Assembly (NCBI GenBank): GCA_002633005.1 | Contig: NMRA01000381.1 | Location: 1-57,084 of the forward strand | Direction of reading: 5' to 3' | Source of the DNA: Phoronis australis | Taxonomy: Eukaryota > Phoronida > Phoronidae | Length of the DNA stretch: 57,084 bases | Shown here: positions 36,436 to 57,084 of the stretch, piece by piece | Layout of the letters: each line of letters begins with the position of its first letter | Numbering within the stretch: position 1 is the stretch's first letter | Notes under the pieces: generated by a model | What the model was told of the DNA's origin: nothing | Database searches by the model: none | Seen by the model: only the letters and a program-made list of their open reading frames with translations | Program-made: the position numbers and the translations under genes

Positions 36436-37127
36436 AAAGTGTATAACATCTGCTAAGATAACCATTTTACATATGGATATCCTTGTAAACAACAAATTAT
36501 AAATTTAGATTATTACATGGCGAAGTCGTTATCCCCGGTATCTAGAGCCGGAGTGGATTTTGGAGAATTATCGCCCGAGGGGCACCACATACTGAACGAG
36601 AAACACTGCAATGAATCGATCTACCTTTCTCGACTCGCCTCGGTTTGTAACTATTTTCTATGTCAGAGGCCCGGGGTCGGAGGTCATGACCTTTTAAGAA
36701 AAGCCGAGATATTTTTGTAAAATAATGCTTTTACTCAAATCCAATTGAAAAATAAAACAAAATAGAAATAAAGTGAATCTATAAATTAAGGTTTAGCAAC
36801 TGTTATAGCTTACTACACATTTTATCACGCTAAGCTTCAACCGGGAATGTATCGTCTGCTAAAGTAGGTTACCACTAGTAACTGACTATAATGCTCAAGT
36901 CAAAGGATCCCGACCACACGACACCTGCATTCAAATTGGAGATCGGTGATTTAAAAGTGAGAGAACACGAGAGAAAAATTTCACTGAATTAAAATATCGT
37001 TTTTATGGAAATTATGCGTCTTATTTTTCATAGATAGCGTATAATTGTCAGTGCAATGCCCTTTGCTGAACATGCGATTGTTGCGCGTGCTCATTTAAGT
37101 ATTTTATTTTCACGTTCGATGACGTCA

Positions 37128-37210
37128 GCCGCTGAGTGGTGTAGTGGTAAAGTCGGCGACTCGCAACTGTTGAGGCTCGGGTTCGACTCCGGCCTCAGTT
37201 TCCCGCCAAA
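37128..37210 (+). mobile_element. tRNA-derived SINE head (or tRNA pseudogene)
   Basis: A-box match TGGTGTAGTGG at 37137-37147 and a perfect B-box GGTTCGACTCC at 37180-37190, at tRNA spacing. The acceptor and T stems do not pair properly, so it is not a working tRNA. Sequence after the tRNA part (CCCGCCAAAATGTTATCTCA…) probably belongs to a SINE body of unknown length. Confidence 0.6.
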
Positions 37211-38986
37211 ATGTTATCTCACTGGTGAGATAACTTTACGGGTTATTACACGGTTGTATCTTCCATTCGAGGCTAATATTGTGGTATAACTCAACATATT
37301 ACATGTTACAATGTTGCAACAACCGGCAGTAACAACATTAATTCTGATTCAATACATATACATATGCTGAATTGTTAAACACAATAATTAAACTTTCATA
37401 ACTAGATACAAAATTCAATAAAAATTCAAAGATGTGACCAAAAACTAACAGTTAAATTGAAAGTAGAAAATGTGACCATAAAGTAGCAAACAAGACATCA
37501 TTAAGCCATAGATGGCAAAATGTGAACATTGACTCCCTGAGAATGAATAGTAAATAAAAGTTTCTCAGTAGTCTAAAACAATTAACAGGGGGATCATATT
37601 TGTTGCTCACTGTTCATCACTGGATTTCCTCTAATAACACTCCTCCATACATGAAAACAACCCTATTTATACTCTAAATTACTGAACAGTACAGGACTTT
37701 TACAGATACAAGATACATATCACTTTTCACCTGCATATCACACCTGCTTGGGACTAAATGAATACAAAATAAACATCTGCAGCACAACATTAATGGAATC
37801 AAACGTCACACTTCCAGCTGGATCTAATATTCACCAGCAGTTGTATAGTTTGAAATACAAAGTTTACCACATTTTGCTCTCGTTAATTTCTCTAATGAGT
37901 ACCATAACTCTAATTCTTTTAATATTCATGTTTACCAAATAACTCTCTTTCTGTATAAAGTTCCTACTAATATACCCTTAAATGGAGAAAAAAAAACCAA
38001 ATCAATTACAAACAACATGCAAAAACATAATATACAATACAGACAGAGTAAGTAAATGGTCCAATTACATTAAAACAGATCTCATAGTTTACAAAAAGTG
38101 GTACCATATTCCTCCTACAGTACACGCTAAAAGTATTTAGACAAAATAACCCAGAATTCCCTGTTATTATGGCTGGGCAGGAGCTGAGTTGATAGTCATA
38201 ATAGCCCTACCTCATGACTGAGTATGAAGGGGAATTATCAGAAAAGTTAGCCATTTTGTCATTTGTGCTGTTTACATAATGGGCCGCCATGACAGGGAAA
38301 CAGTATTCTGTATGATTACTTTCGTCTTGTATTGTAATGCTCTTCCAAAGGAGACATTTAACAACAAAAGTGTTTCAAAAGAGCAGATGTTGACTGCAAC
38401 AAGGAATTGGTCACTGAATGGGTAGACTGTGATGGTGAACTTAAGATTCCACATCATGGTGAGAAGGCATTTATTGGAGATAATACGACACACCGTATAT
38501 TGGCTACCAAACAGGCGGTCACGGTGGTTACATTTTTGTTTAGTATGCATCAGTTGTGAATCAATTAATTTCCAACTATTCATCTTCAAAATCTCCAACA
38601 CTATCCAGAGTAAAACATTTCTCTCGTCTGTAACATACAGCCCATTAAGTAACAAAATGACATAAGTTCACACCTCAGTTACCGTAAGTCTACTATAAGA
38701 TATCAGGCACCACTAAACTATGAAAAAATGACATTTTGTGACCTACACAGATGCACAAAGTATTCTACATTGTTTTAACCAAGGAATTACCTGGAAGGTA
38801 AAGATACAAAAGCAACTGGCTAGGGGTGCAAGTATCAGCAAAATTTAACCATTTCAAATGTGCCCCAGACAACTGACTAGTACAAACATTGGTTATGCCA
38901 ACATATTTCAAGATCCAAAACTGAATTCAGTTTCTCTTTAATACCATGATCCAAAACCTGTTACACAATGAAATGAGTGTGGTACT

Positions 38987-54407
<15,421 letters not shown>

Positions 54408-54466
54408 CTGCAAAAGTCATTAAATAATGCAGCAGATATGAGGGAATGCTTGGAACAAAAGAAACA

Positions 54467-54712
54467 CAGAGCGTTGATATGCACCCACCATGTACACCTA
54501 TCCAACACAGAGCGTTGATATGCACCCACCATGTATACCTATCCAACACAGACTGTTGATATGCACCTACCATGTACATCTATTAAACAGAGCATTGACA
54601 TTCACCCACCATGTACACCTACTCAAAACAGAGCATTGATATGCACCCACCATGTACACCTATCCAACACAGACCACTGATATGCACCTACCATGTACAC
54701 CTATGCAACAAT
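54467..54712. repeat. About 41-bp tandem repeat, 6 copies, just upstream of TRPA1 exon a
   Basis: Unit ACACAGAGCGTTGATATGCA, then CCCACCATGTACACCTATCCA, diverging to the right. The core (AGAGCGTTGATATGCACCC) resembles part of the R1 unit at about 420-445, so the array may have grown out of an R1 copy. Confidence 0.85.
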
Positions 54713-57084
54713 CAACATCAGTTATGAAGGCTCTCGTCATTAGGAACACATAGAACGAATTCATGAACATCCACTGAAGGATTTGATAGATTTTAAGGCA
54801 GGAGCAATAACAATTTGTCACCAGGGTGCACTGAAGTACTCAGAATCTTCAATAAAAAACGGCAACAATCATTCTCTCTTCAACAGGAACAAATATGCCA
54901 AATTTCATCAAAATCCACCAAAGAACATATTAGACATCGAGGCAGATACAAAGAAAACTAAGACTGCCACTAGGAGGTGCTAGTGCAGAATAGTCAGAAC
55001 ATTAATGACAGCCATGTCCAACTAAACAGGAACACATCTGCAAACTTTCATGATGGTTCTTCAAGCAGACTGAGGATTGAGAAGCAGGTGTAAAATAGAA
55101 ACATGATAATAGCAAAAATGGCCACTACGGAGTACACGAAAAGGCTGAATCCATATGAAACTGGAAGGTGTCGTCGTTTCCTTCAAAGAAGCTTAATGTT
55201 TATGCCAAAATTCATGGGGATCCATAAAGGAACCTGGTCTAAATTCAGGCAAAAAGAGAACATAAATTGGCACTAGGGGATGCCATAGAAATCGGATTTG
55301 TGCCAAAATCAATGCCAGCCATGCTCTCAACAGAAAACAACAAATTTTATGGGGTCCATCAAGGAACTTGGTATGTATTACAGAAGAGGCAAAAAAATTC
55401 TACTAGACGTCACTGTTGTAAATGGACCTATGTGAAAATAAACACCAATCATGCCATCCTTAATATGAACAAACACACGTACCAAACTTCATGAAGATAT
55501 GCCAACGAACTTCGTGGCACCTGAGGCAAAGGCAAAAACAAAATTGTTACTGGGGGCAACACAGTTGTTTGACCCATCTCAAAATTGATGTCAGCCCTGC
55601 TCTTCTCAGTAAGAGTGCATCTGCAAATTTCGTAACGATCTCTCAAGTGGTTTGCCAAACATAGAGGCGAATGAAATAACAAAAAAGTCCACTAGGTGGC
55701 GCAAAATATAATGAGCCCAACCAAACATGCGAAGGCGTCCTTAATAAAAACCTATTTACCAAATCTCATGAAAATCAGCAAGGCATTGAGGCAAAGGCAA
55801 AAAAATGCCACTAAGGGACATAGCAGTGTTCGGATTTGCACTAGTTGTAGTCATCACATCAGCCAAATTTCATGTACATCTTGCAAGGGATTTACAATAT
55901 ATAGCAGCAAACACTGGATGACTACACAGAGATGACAGCACATGCGTGTCTGCAATGAAAGCAAACTGAAACAACTCATGTAAAATAAATACTAATGGAA
56001 AATATAAAAACATAAAACAGAGGACCAAAGAGCATAAATCGATATGCTGATGTACACAATAAAGCAATAGCGTTTCTTCAAACGACAAAATGTTCAACAG
56101 AAAGAGCTTCAGAATAGCTTAGCCAGTCAACTTGCAAACTATTCAGAACAAGACACAAATGAAATTAATCACTATAGACACCTGAGCCCAAACATAAATA
56201 GATTCAAGTAGATGTGAAGACACTTTTAACTGCAGCCTTTAGGGTCAACATAAAGCTATGACATACCTATAGATATCTTGCTTGTAACAAGTACATTTGT
56301 AACATTTCAGAGGATGTTTTCAATCAGTAAACAATAAGAATGCAGTATTTACTTTAAAAAGTAGAAAGCAGACGACCCTAATTCAGTATGGACTAACATG
56401 AGCCATTCCAAGGGTTCAAACAGAGTTAGTTTAATATAATTTTTCCTATAACAAGATTAGTGTAGGAAATACGTTTAAGTACCCCTTGTGTCCCCTTGTA
56501 AGTATATTCAATAGAATTTTTTAACATTTTTAAGTCTGAAAATCGTGTTCAATAAACCTGCTTCCAATAAAGCCTCTTGTTTTTGTTTCCGTACAGTCTT
56601 GCAAGAAAACATTTTGCTTATGATATACCGTAATCGTTCGGGTTAACGCCCTGAACGGTTAAATTGGCGAATCCAAAAAATCGGGGGAGGGCGGTTAACC
56701 GAGCAGTGGGCGGTTAAATCGAAAATCCACCTAAAGTAGGGGATGGGCGGTTAACCGAACATGGGCGCTTATTACGACAGACAACCGCCCTGGGGGGGTT
56801 AATCTAATTACCTGGCGATCTAAATCCCGACATGACAATCATACTCGGAACGCGTAGCCCTTTTCAAAGAGCTTTATCGTCACGTCGCCAAAAAACTGTG
56901 AAAACATCATAACAGCGGATGATCCCAACAAAGGTTCTCTTGTCCTCAGATTAGTCATTCACTATTAAATTTACAAAATTGCTGAGTAATAGCCCCGTGC
57001 CGTCCTGCGGTGCGCAGACGACCAGTGACATCGCAGCCTCCACTAGAATTAAAACTGTTTCAAGATGTGACCCTGCTTAAGTGC
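54713..57084. repeat. R1 family block and flanking intron sequence (TRPA1 5' side)
   Basis: About seven R1 units between 54720 and 55920 at roughly 140-bp spacing (GCCACTAGGAGGTGC, CCACTAGGTGGCGCAAAAT, CCAAATTTCATGTACATC). From 55.95 to 56.6 kb nothing is visible. At 56640-56800 GGGTTAACGCCCTG and GGGCGGTTAACCGA motifs form a repeat also found at 48795-48900. No ankyrin exon is seen, so upstream TRPA1 exons lie beyond the window. Confidence 0.65.

Larger units (their letters stand above)
34431..38986. other. Intergenic region, including the TRPA1 3'UTR on the minus strand
   Basis: No gene is seen. The right end (below 38986) must hold the TRPA1 3'UTR; an AATAAA on the minus strand sits at 38470-38475. 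There are repeated GTAAAATGTAACAA motifs at 35.5-35.8 kb, an 86-bp tandem repeat at 36.2-36.4 kb and a tRNA-like SINE head at 37.1 kb. The 67-codon plus ORF at 36517 has no further support. Confidence 0.5.

Noticed and set aside
36517-36720. 67-codon plus ORF in a somewhat GC-richer patch
   Set aside because: No family likeness. It could be part of an unknown repeat; not enough to call a gene.
37128-37200. Functional tRNA gene
   Set aside because: The A and B boxes are good, but the T stem has mismatches and the acceptor stem does not pair, so a SINE head or pseudogene fits better.
54408-54579. N-terminal extension of the first TRPA1 ankyrin exon (MYMVGAYQQSV…)
   Set aside because: It is the translated tandem repeat upstream of the TTTTGCAG acceptor, not ankyrin sequence.

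Overview
This is animal (invertebrate metazoan) nuclear DNA. It is AT-rich, has GT-AG introns with well-kept phases, carries microsatellites, tandem arrays, tRNA-derived SINE heads and foldback elements, and shows no operon structure. Two recognisable genes are written on the minus strand. Both are bilaterian orthologue types, but I cannot name the phylum from the sequence alone; a marine deuterostome or lophotrochozoan is my guess.

Left part (about 1-13.6 kb, minus strand): the 5' half of REV3L, the catalytic subunit of translesion DNA polymerase zeta. Eleven coding exons (1842-9979) join in perfect phase to give the first 467 residues. The rest, including the polymerase domain, lies off the left edge. 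A GC-rich stretch at 13.37-13.64 kb with a 5' splice site is the probable promoter and first non-coding exon. The long leader intron (10.0-13.6 kb) holds foldback-type repeats.

Middle (about 16.7-34.4 kb, plus strand): three long ORFs, each with its coding part in a single exon, at 17002-18804 (600 aa), 25921-26925 (334 aa) and 33090-34430 (446 aa). Each has an in-frame stop just upstream of its ATG, and two probably have a 5'UTR intron. The proteins are basic, Ser/Lys/Arg-rich and mostly disordered. I recognise no known family. The second and third share an N-terminal block (E-x-[ML]-A-x-M-[KR]-N-R-C), and all three share a weak C-terminal D-R-[IV]-[KE] helix. Pieces of the DNA around them are also duplicated, so this looks like a tandemly expanded, undescribed gene family. 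It is the most novel content here.

Right part (about 38.9-54.4 kb, minus strand): a TRPA1-like cation channel gene. Sixteen exons encode about ten ankyrin repeats, the pre-S1 linker, S1, the end of S2 with S3, S4-S5, pore-S6, the TRP helix, and a C-terminal coiled coil ending in a stop. More N-terminal ankyrin exons must lie off the right edge. An exon covering the S1-S2 loop and most of S2 is missing. Its place is taken by a 2.1 kb array of a 23-bp satellite that ends in a single N, and the reading phases on the two sides do not match. I read this as an assembly collapse, not a broken gene.

All three Ns in the window (8602, 14994, 44187) join a repeat array to truncated coding-like sequence, so they are probably real gaps shown as one base. 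Another repeat family, at the left edge, at 39.9-40.6 kb and at 54.7-55.9 kb, carries the motif CCASYAGRKGGC, which matches the CTCF core, at roughly 150-bp spacing.
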